Source: a virus. Taken from it: a stretch of 31,102 nucleotides of DNA. The translations under genes and the position numbers were made by a program. The notes under the pieces were generated by a model. The model was not told the origin of the DNA. It saw only the letters and a list, made by a program, of their open reading frames with translations, and did no database searches. The stretch is from positions 1-31,102 of the IMG/VR virus record IMGVR_UViG_3300029813_000554. One strand, 5' to 3'. Positions 14,010 to 22,091 of the stretch are shown piece by piece (position 1 is the first letter of the stretch; each line of letters begins with the position of its first letter).

Positions 14010-16109
14010 TCATTTCTTCTTAATAAAATCCTTACCAAGATCGCTTACCTTATCGGGCGTTTTCTTAAAGTAAGGACTATCGTCCGAGAATGCCTGGCGT
14101 GTTTTGCCTGAGTTAAAATTGAAAGCGTCAGGGACATCGGGCACACCTATTTTCGAAAGGTCTGTTTCCTTAGCCTGGCTGTAAGGCAGCTGAATTGGTC
14201 TGCAACGGCAGTTCCAGTCGTTTGGCGGATAATATTTATCCCAAAACGGATCGCTAAACCTTTTCACAACACCGTCGAGCGCAGCATGATCATCGCGTGT
14301 TTTATCGTCCATCACGGCGCTGTATTGCAGGAAGGGCATAGAATCGAAATTCTCGCTCATGTCGTTCCATTGTCGTGCCGTCTGCGACGAGCTGAATGCG
14401 GTGTTGTACTCGGTGAACAGGTAGTTCTTGTTATACTCCACATTCAGCAAGTTAACTGCTTCCATAAACTGGCTGAAGCTCCGCCGTCCACCCTCGCTGT
14501 TCAATATCAAACCATTAATTTCCTGCAGCTGCTGATAGTTCTTTGCAGCGCTGAACCGGTATACATTTTTCTCTATATGCTCGAGGGTTTCTTTATCTGT
14601 CAGGGCATATTTTGTCCTGATGCTTTTTGTCCTGGCGCGTCCATACCCCCGGCTCATTGCCTGGCTCAGGTATTCACCTACCAGCTTCACCATTTTTTCG
14701 TCTATTAAGAAATCCTGTGCCAGCTTGCCCTCGTAAATGAGTTTTGCCAGGCGGCGGGCTTCCTCATCGAGCTTCTTCGAAGTGTTCTTCAGGCTCTTGC
14801 TTGCCAGCGTGATCAGCCCCGGTTCCCTCGCCGGGGCGTAGCCGAAAAAATCCAGCAGCTTTACCAGCAAACCCCGGTCCTCATCCTTCAACTCCTTTTC
14901 TTTTTTACCTTCTTTCTCTTTTACCTTCTTCTCTTCTTCTTCAGCCTCAGCCTTCTCTTCCTCTGCCTTAGCCTTCTTTTGTACATCATAATCAGCAGGC
15001 TTAGGCACCCCGTAAGTCTCATAAAAATAATCATCATCGATAGGAATGAACATAGCAAGCCTTGTATCTATTTCGAGGCGGTCTTTTTTGCTAAGACCGT
15101 CGCTGGAATGAAAGGTCCATCCACCCCCTTCGACCGGAAAGCCGTGGGCTGCCAGGATTGGGGTAAGCTTCTCGGTAAGCACCCGCAACACAAACCTGCG
15201 ATCGGCTGCATAGATGCCAAACTCGACGCCCTGGTGAATGATCCCCTGGGCATAACCGCTTCCGGAAGTATCCTTGGTAGTCATAGTCTGTCCCAGGATC
15301 AGAACAGAGAGCGCTTCATCGCAGGCATTCTTAAGCTTCTCGTACAGCATACCGCTGCCGCTTGTATTTCCCCATTCAAATGTGAGATCTGTCTCTTTCG
15401 GTGTTACCACGTAAGCAGCCGAACCGGCTTTTTCAAGCGCCGCTTCGAGCGCTTTACGGCTCTCGGAATCATGAGTATCATATTTGCCATGGCGGAAAGG
15501 CATGCCGAATATTTCGGCAAACTGTGCCCAGTCGCCAAAATCGCCACGCTTATATATTACGTACTGTGCCGCCTTCAGCAACAGTCCGAAATTCTTAGGG
15601 TTTCCGACTTCGAGCAGGTATGGTTCATATTCCGGCAGCCGGTAAGGATCACCAAGCATATCAGTTTGATTTTTGATGATATGTCCGTTAACCGGGTTAA
15701 CATGCTTCCGGGGTATCAGCTCTATATCGTTATTGCCAAAATCGGTCCATAGCAAAGAATGCCCCCAGAATTTGCTGTTCATTATCTCGGTAAGTATTGT
15801 TTCGAAGCATGTCTTCTTTATGAGATCCCGAATCTCTTCAACTTCTTCACCATCTTTCGTGAAAAGCAGCGGGGTATTAAGAATAGCATTGATACGGCGA
15901 TCCATCACAGCTGTAAGGTGTCCGTCTAGATCTATCTCGAAATACAGATCGTATAATTGCCTGCGCCTGGGGTTTATTCCTTCGGCTGCCTTCAGGGCAT
16001 TTCGCCAGCTTTCGATATCCTGAACTGCCCGGTGGACAGGACGGATTATTATGTTTTGAATTACCGGACTTAATTTAGAGCCTTGTGAGGCTTTTTTTCG
16101 TGTTGCCAT
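14010..16109 (-). CDS. Portal (DUF935, Mu gp29-like) fused to MuF head morphogenesis domain
   Basis: This is a 699-aa protein. Residues about 1-375 are a DUF935 portal: YFEIDLDGHLTAVMDRR (56-72), FAEIFGMPFRHGKYD (197-211), ILGQTMTTKDTSGSGYAQG (271-289). A Lys/Glu-rich linker occupies about 378-412. Residues about 430-640 are a MuF/SPP1 gp7-type head morphogenesis domain ending in AVMDDKTRDDHAALDG (598-613) and PPNDWNCRCRPIQLP (628-642). Mu encodes these as two proteins (gp29, gp30). The reading frame is continuous here, so one polypeptide would link the DNA-entry portal with the minor head protein, unless cut by the phage protease. Highly expressed late genes of this type often cast long antisense ORFs, as seen here. 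Confidence 0.9.
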   Translation of the reverse strand: MATRKKASQGSKLSPVIQNIIIRPVHRAVQDIESWRNALKAAEGINPRRRQLYDLYFEIDLDGHLTAVMDRRINAILNTPLLFTKDGEEVEEIRDLIKKTCFETILTEIMNSKFWGHSLLWTDFGNNDIELIPRKHVNPVNGHIIKNQTDMLGDPYRLPEYEPYLLEVGNPKNFGLLLKAAQYVIYKRGDFGDWAQFAEIFGMPFRHGKYDTHDSESRKALEAALEKAGSAAYVVTPKETDLTFEWGNTSGSGMLYEKLKNACDEALSVLILGQTMTTKDTSGSGYAQGIIHQGVEFGIYAADRRFVLRVLTEKLTPILAAHGFPVEGGGWTFHSSDGLSKKDRLEIDTRLAMFIPIDDDYFYETYGVPKPADYDVQKKAKAEEEKAEAEEEEKKVKEKEGKKEKELKDEDRGLLVKLLDFFGYAPAREPGLITLASKSLKNTSKKLDEEARRLAKLIYEGKLAQDFLIDEKMVKLVGEYLSQAMSRGYGRARTKSIRTKYALTDKETLEHIEKNVYRFSAAKNYQQLQEINGLILNSEGGRRSFSQFMEAVNLLNVEYNKNYLFTEYNTAFSSSQTARQWNDMSENFDSMPFLQYSAVMDDKTRDDHAALDGVVKRFSDPFWDKYYPPNDWNCRCRPIQLPYSQAKETDLSKIGVPDVPDAFNFNSGKTRQAFSDDSPYFKKTPDKVSDLGKDFIKKK

Positions 16110-16198
16110 GATGTAGGATACCTAAGTTCTATTTAAGTTGATTACGTGTTCAATTAAACGGGATTTAAACGGGTGTATCATAGTGGGTTATACCCCGC

Positions 16199-16609
16199 CT
16201 AATAATGATTTTCTCTTTTCTTATTGCTTCCGTACAGAACCGGATCGTATGCAGCCTGCTCTGAAGTGACCGGCAGATCAGGCGTGATGGTGTTTTTAGC
16301 CACCAATTTCAGCCATTGAATTGCCTTGTCGTTTGCATCTTTTACCGTTTCGGTAACTTCAACCGATACAATTTTGTGGATCCGGAAAATTACAATGTCT
16401 TTTAAGATTGAAAGTATCATCTCGTCACGTTGTGTCCCGGTTTTTTCAAATATAGTTTCAACGTCAAAGCGCTGATTCAGATAGCTTTTCACTTCCGCGA
16501 TAGACTCGGAAATAATACTGGGAACTACCGTTGTATCATCTTCAATTATTGCATTTATTATTTCCAGCCGGTCGTGTGTTATTAATTCTGATTGAGTTAA
16601 AAATGCCAT
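16199..16609 (-). CDS. Head-tail connector, Mu gp36-like (DUF1320)
   Basis: This 136-aa protein begins FLTQSELITHDRLEIINAII and continues with IAEVKSYLNQRFDVETIF and an MILSILKDIVIFRIHKIV helix, then VKDANDKAIQWLKLVAK. It ends with the Gly/Tyr-rich tail seen in DUF1320 proteins. These act as head completion/adaptor proteins under the portal. The tail (YDPVLYGSNKKRENHY) is also characteristic. It lies between terminase and portal genes, in a compact leftward operon. Confidence 0.82.
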   Translation of the reverse strand: MAFLTQSELITHDRLEIINAIIEDDTTVVPSIISESIAEVKSYLNQRFDVETIFEKTGTQRDEMILSILKDIVIFRIHKIVSVEVTETVKDANDKAIQWLKLVAKNTITPDLPVTSEQAAYDPVLYGSNKKRENHY

Positions 16610-16645
16610 GATCTTTACCGTTTAAATCGTTTAAATCACTGAGTA

Positions 16646-18139
16646 TCAATATCTTTTTTTACTCGGCTTTCTTTTGCCGAATTTCATCGGCGTTGAAAGC
16701 CATATTTTATTATTGATCATCCATACTGCTCCTTCGACAGCATCCGGACCATCATCGTGGGAGCTCATCCCGGGAGCCATTGCCTTGAATTGTTCCTCCA
16801 GGCGTTGCATATGCGGGTTTTTCCGTTCGGCTTCATTGAGCCATAATTTTCCGTACGAGTTCAATGGCTCGAGCAGGCTTTCGATCCGCGTGAACTTATC
16901 GGGCTTTTTCCGGTGGTCGCCTTTTATCGGTACCACGTTGCCAGCGATAAGGCCTATCTCGACAAATTCGTGTAATATAATATCCTGCAGTGCATTTGCT
17001 TCCATATAATAATATGCCGCGCTTTCTCCTATCAGCTCCATTATATCATAATGCCACCTCACCATGTTAGCGGTAGTTGTTTGCTCGACAAATGCTTTGA
17101 TGATATGGAATTCATCTTTCCATTTGCCTACTAGTACGGTAGCTTTGAAATCGTTTTTCCTGCTCTCTTTGAACGACGGATCGGTATAGCAAACAAGCAT
17201 ATAATAATCTTTCAGGGGCCTCGCTTTTTTCCAGTTCATTTCCTTGAATACCGAACCTTCCGTTATAGGATTGTTGAAATATTCCTTCTGCCCGCTGGCA
17301 TACGATATCTTGCTAAGCATGTAATTTACGCGCATAAGAATATAACGCTCCTTCCAGGACGGCTGTCCATGCTTGTCAAGAATATTGATCATCTCGTAAT
17401 CATCAGCCATACGCGAAGCTTTCACTATACAGCTGTTCTTGCTGAGTATATTGCCCACAAAAATGAATCTTTTAGCACCGACTATCGACATACACGGGAA
17501 TAAAGCCTGCTCGATCCATTCGAATTTTTTATCGATACGGGTCTGATTTCTGCTTTCCTCGTCGGTATCGATATCGTCGATCAGTATATAATCCGGGCGG
17601 GCTTCCTCGTTGCGGGCACCACGCGGGCTCTGACCTGAGCCTATGCCCCTGAAGCTGCATCCGCCATTCGTTATAAACCTGCCCATCTCCCAGTTGCGTA
17701 AGCCTTTGAATACGCCGTAGTCATTCATCAGCCGTTGATTTGATTCAAGGTTGACCATTAACGGCATCAGCAGCTCATCGGCATTGTCTTTTGAATGACT
17801 CACCAGCAGCATATTTTTCATCTTCCCGGTGGTCATGAGACAAACCGGCAGAAACAAACCGGCGATTACGCTTTTTGCATGCTCCCGGGCCCAGGCACGC
17901 ACTATATAGATGGTATCGTTATCGATTACCTTACGGGCAAACCGTTTCTGAAAAGCTGCAAATTCGGCAGTGCAATACAAAGGAAAATAGAACTTGCAAA
18001 ACTCCGTGAAATGTTTCTCCAGGCGCTCGATCCTGACATGTTTTTCCTGCTCCCCTTCAACCGGCAGAGGCGTGGTACGTATCAGATTTCTACGATACTG
18101 GTCCCACCGGACAATTGCCTGTTTGTCTTTCAGTTTCAT
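16646..18139 (-). CDS. terL: Terminase large subunit (Mu gp28-like)
   Basis: This 497-aa protein is the packaging motor and headful nuclease. The ATPase half shows a terminase-type Walker A, RAWAREHAKS (81-90), Walker B YILIDDI (184-190), and a coupling-motif-like FVGN (227-230). The nuclease half (RNase H fold) has D320 in CYTDPSF, E380 in MEAN, and the acidic cluster HDDGPDA (461-467). It overlaps closely with the small subunit (2-bp gap). Mu-like phages package from pac into the adjoining host DNA, which fits the host flanks seen on this sequence. Confidence 0.95.
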   Translation of the reverse strand: MKLKDKQAIVRWDQYRRNLIRTTPLPVEGEQEKHVRIERLEKHFTEFCKFYFPLYCTAEFAAFQKRFARKVIDNDTIYIVRAWAREHAKSVIAGLFLPVCLMTTGKMKNMLLVSHSKDNADELLMPLMVNLESNQRLMNDYGVFKGLRNWEMGRFITNGGCSFRGIGSGQSPRGARNEEARPDYILIDDIDTDEESRNQTRIDKKFEWIEQALFPCMSIVGAKRFIFVGNILSKNSCIVKASRMADDYEMINILDKHGQPSWKERYILMRVNYMLSKISYASGQKEYFNNPITEGSVFKEMNWKKARPLKDYYMLVCYTDPSFKESRKNDFKATVLVGKWKDEFHIIKAFVEQTTTANMVRWHYDIMELIGESAAYYYMEANALQDIILHEFVEIGLIAGNVVPIKGDHRKKPDKFTRIESLLEPLNSYGKLWLNEAERKNPHMQRLEEQFKAMAPGMSSHDDGPDAVEGAVWMINNKIWLSTPMKFGKRKPSKKRY

Positions 18140-18141
18140 TG

Positions 18142-18582
18142 CTACTTCATTTTATATTTTATGTAGCCGTCCATCCATTCGATAATCTCCTGGGCTTTTG
18201 TAATATCTACTGTGCGCAGCCACTCGGTAAAATCCTGGAACACGTCGACTATATTGGCTATCGATACCTCTACTTCGAGATTCCGTGCAGCGCTGGCGAG
18301 CTTGCTTATTATATCTGCCTCTTTATTATTGCAATGCTTCTCATCCCTGCTCATTATGTGGTCGTTCAGGTTGCTGAGCTGTTCGTATATTCTGTTAAGC
18401 TCCTCTGCCCTGGTAATAATAAGACGGCTTTTCTTCTCTTTCCATCCATCCTGGTTTACCCAAAAGCTGATGGTTTTCTCGGCAACATTAACCTTTGCAG
18501 CTATTTCACGCTGGGTCATCGATGTTTTCAGGAATAGGATCTCAGCCCATTCCCTTTTCTGTTTCCTGTCGAGCCTTGGCAT
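18142..18582 (-). CDS. terS: Terminase small subunit, HTH type
   Basis: This 146-aa protein has an N-terminal helix-turn-helix at about 20-45 (MTQREIAAKVNVAEKTISFW), followed by VNQDGWKEKKSRL, the usual continuation in Mu-like/P2-like small terminases. Long helices (50-125) for oligomer formation come next. It is the first gene of the leftward late block and starts next to the control region at 18583-18765. It should recognise the phage pac site. Confidence 0.82.
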   Translation of the reverse strand: MPRLDRKQKREWAEILFLKTSMTQREIAAKVNVAEKTISFWVNQDGWKEKKSRLIITRAEELNRIYEQLSNLNDHIMSRDEKHCNNKEADIISKLASAARNLEVEVSIANIVDVFQDFTEWLRTVDITKAQEIIEWMDGYIKYKMK

Positions 18583-18597
18583 CTTGTAATTTTTGAA

Positions 18598-18621
18598 TCA
18601 AAGTTCATAGATATACTTTGA
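18598..18621. promoter_or_regulatory. Dyad overlapping late-promoter-like -7 elements (leftward block)
   Basis: TCAAAGT (18598-18604) and ACTTTGA (18615-18621) form a perfect inverted repeat with a 10-nt centre, just upstream of terS. Each strand therefore reads ACTTTGA, close to the TTTG of a -7 box (ATACTTTG rightward, GAACTTTG leftward), with no -33 TTG at the standard spacing on the leftward strand. This is what an activator-dependent late promoter could look like. Confidence 0.5.
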
Positions 18622-18627
18622 ATTTGG

Positions 18628-18703
18628 AAAAAAAAGTTACATGATAGGCCTAAAAAGGGTCCTAAAACAGGTCCCTATACCACCTGTCATGTAACTTTTT
18701 TTT
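18628..18703. terminator. Large symmetric hairpin in the divergent control region
   Basis: Eight A residues plus GTTACATGATAGG (18628-18648) pair with CCTGTCATGTAAC plus eight T residues (18683-18703): a 21-bp stem with a single G-T wobble. Inside the loop, AGGG-t-CCT (18656-18663) pairs with AGG-t-CCCT, giving a second nested stem. Because of the A8/T8 symmetry it would be an intrinsic terminator on either strand. It lies between two divergent start codons, not at the end of a gene, so it may block antisense transcripts, act as an attenuator, or act as DNA structure. Confidence 0.75.
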
Positions 18704-18708
18704 GGTAA

Positions 18709-18750
18709 ATTGATTAAGCTGTATCAATTTTGAATTGAATTTCAATCAAT
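18709..18750. promoter_or_regulatory. AT-rich dyads upstream of the rightward late block
   Basis: ATTGATT (18709-18715) and AATCAAT (18744-18750) are inverted, and a near-palindrome ATTGAATTTCAAT occupies 18734-18746. No good TTG/TAnnTTTG pair is visible before the protease start at 18766. I read this as the activator-binding part of a late promoter; this is inference. Confidence 0.4.
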
Positions 18751-18765
18751 GTCAGGTACAACACA

Positions 18766-20136
18766 ATGCCAAAAAGCTTTGTTCTAATCGACGAAAGTCT
18801 TCTGAGCCCGGGGTTCTGGGTGAAAGTGAAAGGTATCGATCTGAAGCAATTCAAGCGCAACCCGGTTATGTATTTCATGCATATACGCCCGGGTGAGTAT
18901 GAAAACAGCGGCAAAGATATGTTGCTTCCTATCGGGTATTGGGATAATATAAGGGTTGAAGATGACCAGGTGCTGGCAGATCCGGTTTATGATGATAAGG
19001 ATGAGTTTGCCGTTAAGATTCGCGACAAGGTTGATTCAAAAGTAATACGCATGGCATCGATTGGTCTGCAGCCTGTTATATGGAGCGAAGAAGAAAAGGA
19101 TATTAAGCCCGGCCAGCCGCATCCTACATTGATAAAATCGATAGCTATAGAAGCATCGATAGTCGATCGTGGAATGAATAACAATGCATTGAGATTGTAT
19201 AACGAAGATAATTCTGAAATAAAACTTTCTGACAATACTTTACCTGTTATAAAAACTATTAATCAAACACAAACGAAAATGAAAAAAATTCTGCAATTTT
19301 TTAAGCTGAATGAAAATTCCGGCGAGGATGCTGTTCTTCCGCTCGTTGAAGGACTTTCGAACGAAAATGACACTCTTAAGGCAAAGATAACCGGGCTGGA
19401 AGCAGAGGTGCAAACCTTTAAGGATAGAGAAAATTCAACCAGGAAAGACGATATAACAACCCTGGTTGATAAAGCTATTGCCGACCGGAAGATCCTGACA
19501 GGACAGAAAGATCAGTATGTAAAACTTTTAGAAGCCGATTTCGATACCACAAAGGCTTTGCTCGATGGGATGAAGGGTGTGGTAAAGCTCGGTGAAGGAC
19601 TTGGTGATAGTGAGGATACGGAACATAAAGACTGGAAGTGGGACGATTATCACACGAAGGATCCTGAAACCCTGGAGAAAATGAGAGATGCCGATCGGGA
19701 TAATTATATCAGGTTGTATGAAGCTAAGTTCAAGAAAAAGCCCAACCTGAAAGCAATTGTGGTTGCATTGATTCTCGCTTTGTTTCTCGCGATAGGCAGC
19801 CAGGCACAGACAATCAATTATCCGTTCGGCTATGCCGAGGAACAAACGGTTACTACCGACACCACGGTTCTCGACTTTACAACCTCTAACCAGGTGGTTT
19901 TTGTCACTGTCGCTGATGTCGATACTAATATTACCGTAACCTGTACACCGGCGAGCGAGATGCGTACCGGTGCCCTGTTATACCTTCAATTAACAGCCGA
20001 CGCCACAGAACGAACTATCACTTTTGGCACAGGATTAACGGGAGCTGCAGCAACTCATGCTGCGAGCAAAACAGTTATATACACCTTTATATACCGAAGC
20101 GGTTACAAGCTGCAAAGCACACAGCAAATCGATTAA
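18766..20136 (+). CDS. Prohead protease-scaffold fusion with C-terminal membrane-signal and beta domain
   Basis: This is a 456-aa protein. Residues 1-160 fit the Mu gpI/HK97-type serine protease, with candidate catalytic His39 (MYFMHIRP) and Ser98 (RMASIGLQPV). Residues about 172-320 are an acidic coiled-coil scaffold. Met172 (19279) starts MKKILQFFKLNEN and could be an internal start giving free scaffold, as Mu gpZ. Residues 328-352 (KAIVVALILALFLAIGSQAQ) look exactly like a Bacteroidota signal peptide ending in AQ, and 353-456 form a beta-rich domain. The position before the capsid gene fits protease plus scaffold. The extra signal-like segment and beta domain are not part of known gpI and may be a formerly separate small head protein whose ATG became CTG (Leu328). 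Confidence 0.8.
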   Translation: MPKSFVLIDESLLSPGFWVKVKGIDLKQFKRNPVMYFMHIRPGEYENSGKDMLLPIGYWDNIRVEDDQVLADPVYDDKDEFAVKIRDKVDSKVIRMASIGLQPVIWSEEEKDIKPGQPHPTLIKSIAIEASIVDRGMNNNALRLYNEDNSEIKLSDNTLPVIKTINQTQTKMKKILQFFKLNENSGEDAVLPLVEGLSNENDTLKAKITGLEAEVQTFKDRENSTRKDDITTLVDKAIADRKILTGQKDQYVKLLEADFDTTKALLDGMKGVVKLGEGLGDSEDTEHKDWKWDDYHTKDPETLEKMRDADRDNYIRLYEAKFKKKPNLKAIVVALILALFLAIGSQAQTINYPFGYAEEQTVTTDTTVLDFTTSNQVVFVTVADVDTNITVTCTPASEMRTGALLYLQLTADATERTITFGTGLTGAAATHAASKTVIYTFIYRSGYKLQSTQQID

Positions 20137-20164
20137 CTTTTTTTAACATAAAAAACCAATTCCA

Positions 20165-21229
20165 ATGAAAACAATTCTGAATCTTTTTACGGTAATTTTC
20201 TTTTCCGTCATAATGGCTCTTACCGGGGCCGCGTATGGACTCGATCCCCTGGCAGTGGGTGGAACAAGCTTTGCCTTATCCTTTATCTCCAGGCCGGCGG
20301 GTATTCTGTCTATGGCTATCCAGGTAGAGATCTGGCAGGAATATATTGTCGGTAACCTTTTTAAAGATAACCAGTTCCTGACATACGCGTATAGCGGCGA
20401 TCAGTATGTGATGGCAGGCAAAGTAGTTCATATACCCAATGCCGGAGCAAAAGCAACTGTAGTGCGTAACAGGAGCTCATTGCCTGCAGCTGTCACTCAG
20501 CGAACCGATGTGGATGTTACATACAGCCTTGATGAATTCACTTCCGATCCTATTCTGTTGACCAATGCAGAACAGGTTGAGCTGAGCTACGATAAGGTCG
20601 ATAATGTTCTGGGTGAGCACGAATCCGCCGTAAGCGAAACCCTTGCCGACTGGATGCTATACAAATGGGCGCCAACCGCCACCGCGCAGATCCTCCGTAC
20701 CACCGGCGCCACTACCTATACTGCCCATGCACCAAGCGCTACCGGCACACGTAAAGGCTTGATCATGGCAGATGTACGCGCAGCGCGTAAAGTTATGAGC
20801 AAGAATGGCGTTTCTAAAGATAACCGCTTTGCAATTGTCGATGCCGATATGCATGAACAGTTGATTGCCGATATGGCTCCAAGCACTTACCGTGATTTTA
20901 TTTCGGGCCACGATCCCAAGACCGGGGCTATTGGTAAGTTATACAGCTTCGTGTTCTTCGAGCGCGAATATGTGATGACTTATGATAATGCAGCCCCTCC
21001 GGTACCGAAAGAACCGGGAGCAACCGGGGCAACTACCGATAATGCAGCCGCACTTTTCTGGCAAAAAGATACCGTAGAGCGTGCAATCGGAGAGGTTAAG
21101 TTCTTCGAGAGACTGGATGATCCTACCTATTATGGCGATATCTATAGTATCCTCGTACGTGGTGGTGGCCGTAAACGCAGGAATGATCAAAAGGGCGTTA
21201 TAGCAATAGTACAGGCAGCAGGAGAATAA
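20165..21229 (+). CDS. Major capsid protein with hydrophobic N-terminal extension
   Basis: This 354-aa protein matches Bacteroidota phage coat proteins from about residue 50: MAIQVEIWQEYIVGNLFKDN, YVMAGKVVHIPNAGAKATVV, RTDVDVTYSLDEFTSDPI, and LLTNAEQVELSYDKVDNVLG. The first 49 residues (KTILNLFTVIFFSVIMALTG, then AAYGLDPLAVGGTSFALSFI) are hydrophobic, with two possible membrane helices, unusual for a capsid. They may be a delta-like domain removed by the upstream protease. Alternatively translation may start at Met50 (20312). It follows the protease/scaffold gene and precedes a strong hairpin, as expected for a highly expressed head gene. Confidence 0.88.
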   Translation: MKTILNLFTVIFFSVIMALTGAAYGLDPLAVGGTSFALSFISRPAGILSMAIQVEIWQEYIVGNLFKDNQFLTYAYSGDQYVMAGKVVHIPNAGAKATVVRNRSSLPAAVTQRTDVDVTYSLDEFTSDPILLTNAEQVELSYDKVDNVLGEHESAVSETLADWMLYKWAPTATAQILRTTGATTYTAHAPSATGTRKGLIMADVRAARKVMSKNGVSKDNRFAIVDADMHEQLIADMAPSTYRDFISGHDPKTGAIGKLYSFVFFEREYVMTYDNAAPPVPKEPGATGATTDNAAALFWQKDTVERAIGEVKFFERLDDPTYYGDIYSILVRGGGRKRRNDQKGVIAIVQAAGE

Positions 21230-21248
21230 TAATAAACCAACCAGGATA

Positions 21249-21301
21249 GGGTGCTGGTTGACAACGGATCGGACCATAGAGAAGGTCCGTCACCAGCACC
21301 C
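21249..21301 (+). promoter_or_regulatory. Strong hairpin after the capsid gene
   Basis: GGGTGCTGGT (21249-21258) pairs perfectly with ACCAGCACCC (21292-21301), and CGGACC (21270-21275) with GGTCCG (21284-21289) inside. GTTAGTAAAAAAC, not a T-run, follows, so it is not a standard intrinsic terminator. It probably protects or processes the 3' end of the capsid mRNA and lowers expression of the lysis genes downstream. Confidence 0.7.
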
Positions 21302-21323
21302 GTTAGTAAAAAACTTATAAGCA

Positions 21324-22091
21324 ATGACAAATAAAAAACAGCCGGTAAACCCCGCCAAATCAGCCCAAAAGCCTATAGTAGACAAAGAAGTCCAGGCTGC
21401 AGCTGACAAAATAGCTGCCGATAAGGAAGCCGCTGACAAAAAGGCTGCTGAAGAAAAAGCAGTAAGGGAAATAGTTGAAAAAGCCGTCAGGAAAATAATT
21501 GAAAAACGGGAAGCAACCTTGCCCGAAATCCTGGCTCGCCTGGAATCCGAACCGGCTACCAAACCGGAACCAGGGAAGGAGTACAAACCGCCCGAGAAGG
21601 TTAGCGAACACATCAGGTGGGAGGAAGCTACAGGAAGCGATACTGCAAAGGCTAAGGGCATTGAGAATATCCCACCTCCCGAAATAGTCGAGGTAATGAA
21701 GGGAACTGCCGAACGGCTTTTCGAGCCATTGAGACGTTTCTGGAAGATCCCCATCGCTGTGATCAGTTTCTACCGCTCACCGGGGACAGACAAGGCTCTG
21801 AAAGATGGCAAGGGCAATTTATACAAGAGAAGCAAAAAGGTAAGTCAGCACACTAAAGGTCAGGCTATCGACATCGACGCGCATGTTTTTGGAAATATAT
21901 CGAACCGGCAGATATTCGAATATATACTTAATGAACTGGTATTCGATCAGCTTATATGGGAGTTCGGCACTGATCAGGAGCCCGACTGGGTACATGTAAG
22001 CTATGCGCCCGGCCCGCGCATGCAGGTTCTGAAATCTTTGAAGGGCAATTTAGGAGTGGTGAAATACATCAACATGAAATCATGGAGATGA
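21324..22091 (+). CDS. Peptidase M15 endolysin
   Basis: The protein is 255 aa. Residues about 1-60 form an Ala/Lys/Glu-rich coiled coil. The catalytic part (about 125-245) is an M15-type zinc peptidase that should cut peptide cross-links in peptidoglycan. Zinc ligands are H176 and D183 in SQHTKGQAIDID and H224 in DWVHVSY. Typical flanking motifs IPIAVISFYRS and FDQLIWEFG are present. No signal peptide, so export depends on the holin encoded two genes downstream. It overlaps the next gene by 10 bp. Confidence 0.88.
   Translation: MTNKKQPVNPAKSAQKPIVDKEVQAAADKIAADKEAADKKAAEEKAVREIVEKAVRKIIEKREATLPEILARLESEPATKPEPGKEYKPPEKVSEHIRWEEATGSDTAKAKGIENIPPPEIVEVMKGTAERLFEPLRRFWKIPIAVISFYRSPGTDKALKDGKGNLYKRSKKVSQHTKGQAIDIDAHVFGNISNRQIFEYILNELVFDQLIWEFGTDQEPDWVHVSYAPGPRMQVLKSLKGNLGVVKYINMKSWR

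Noticed and set aside
14979-15752. 257-codon plus-strand ORF opposite the portal gene
   Set aside because: It is fully antisense to the strongly supported portal-MuF coding sequence, with Cys/His/Ile-rich shadow composition and no motifs.
16110-16198. Short minus-strand ORF and TTTAAACGGG repeats between gp36-like and portal genes
   Set aside because: Only about 19 codons, no recognisable product; the repeat is a short AT-rich duplication without context to call it regulatory.
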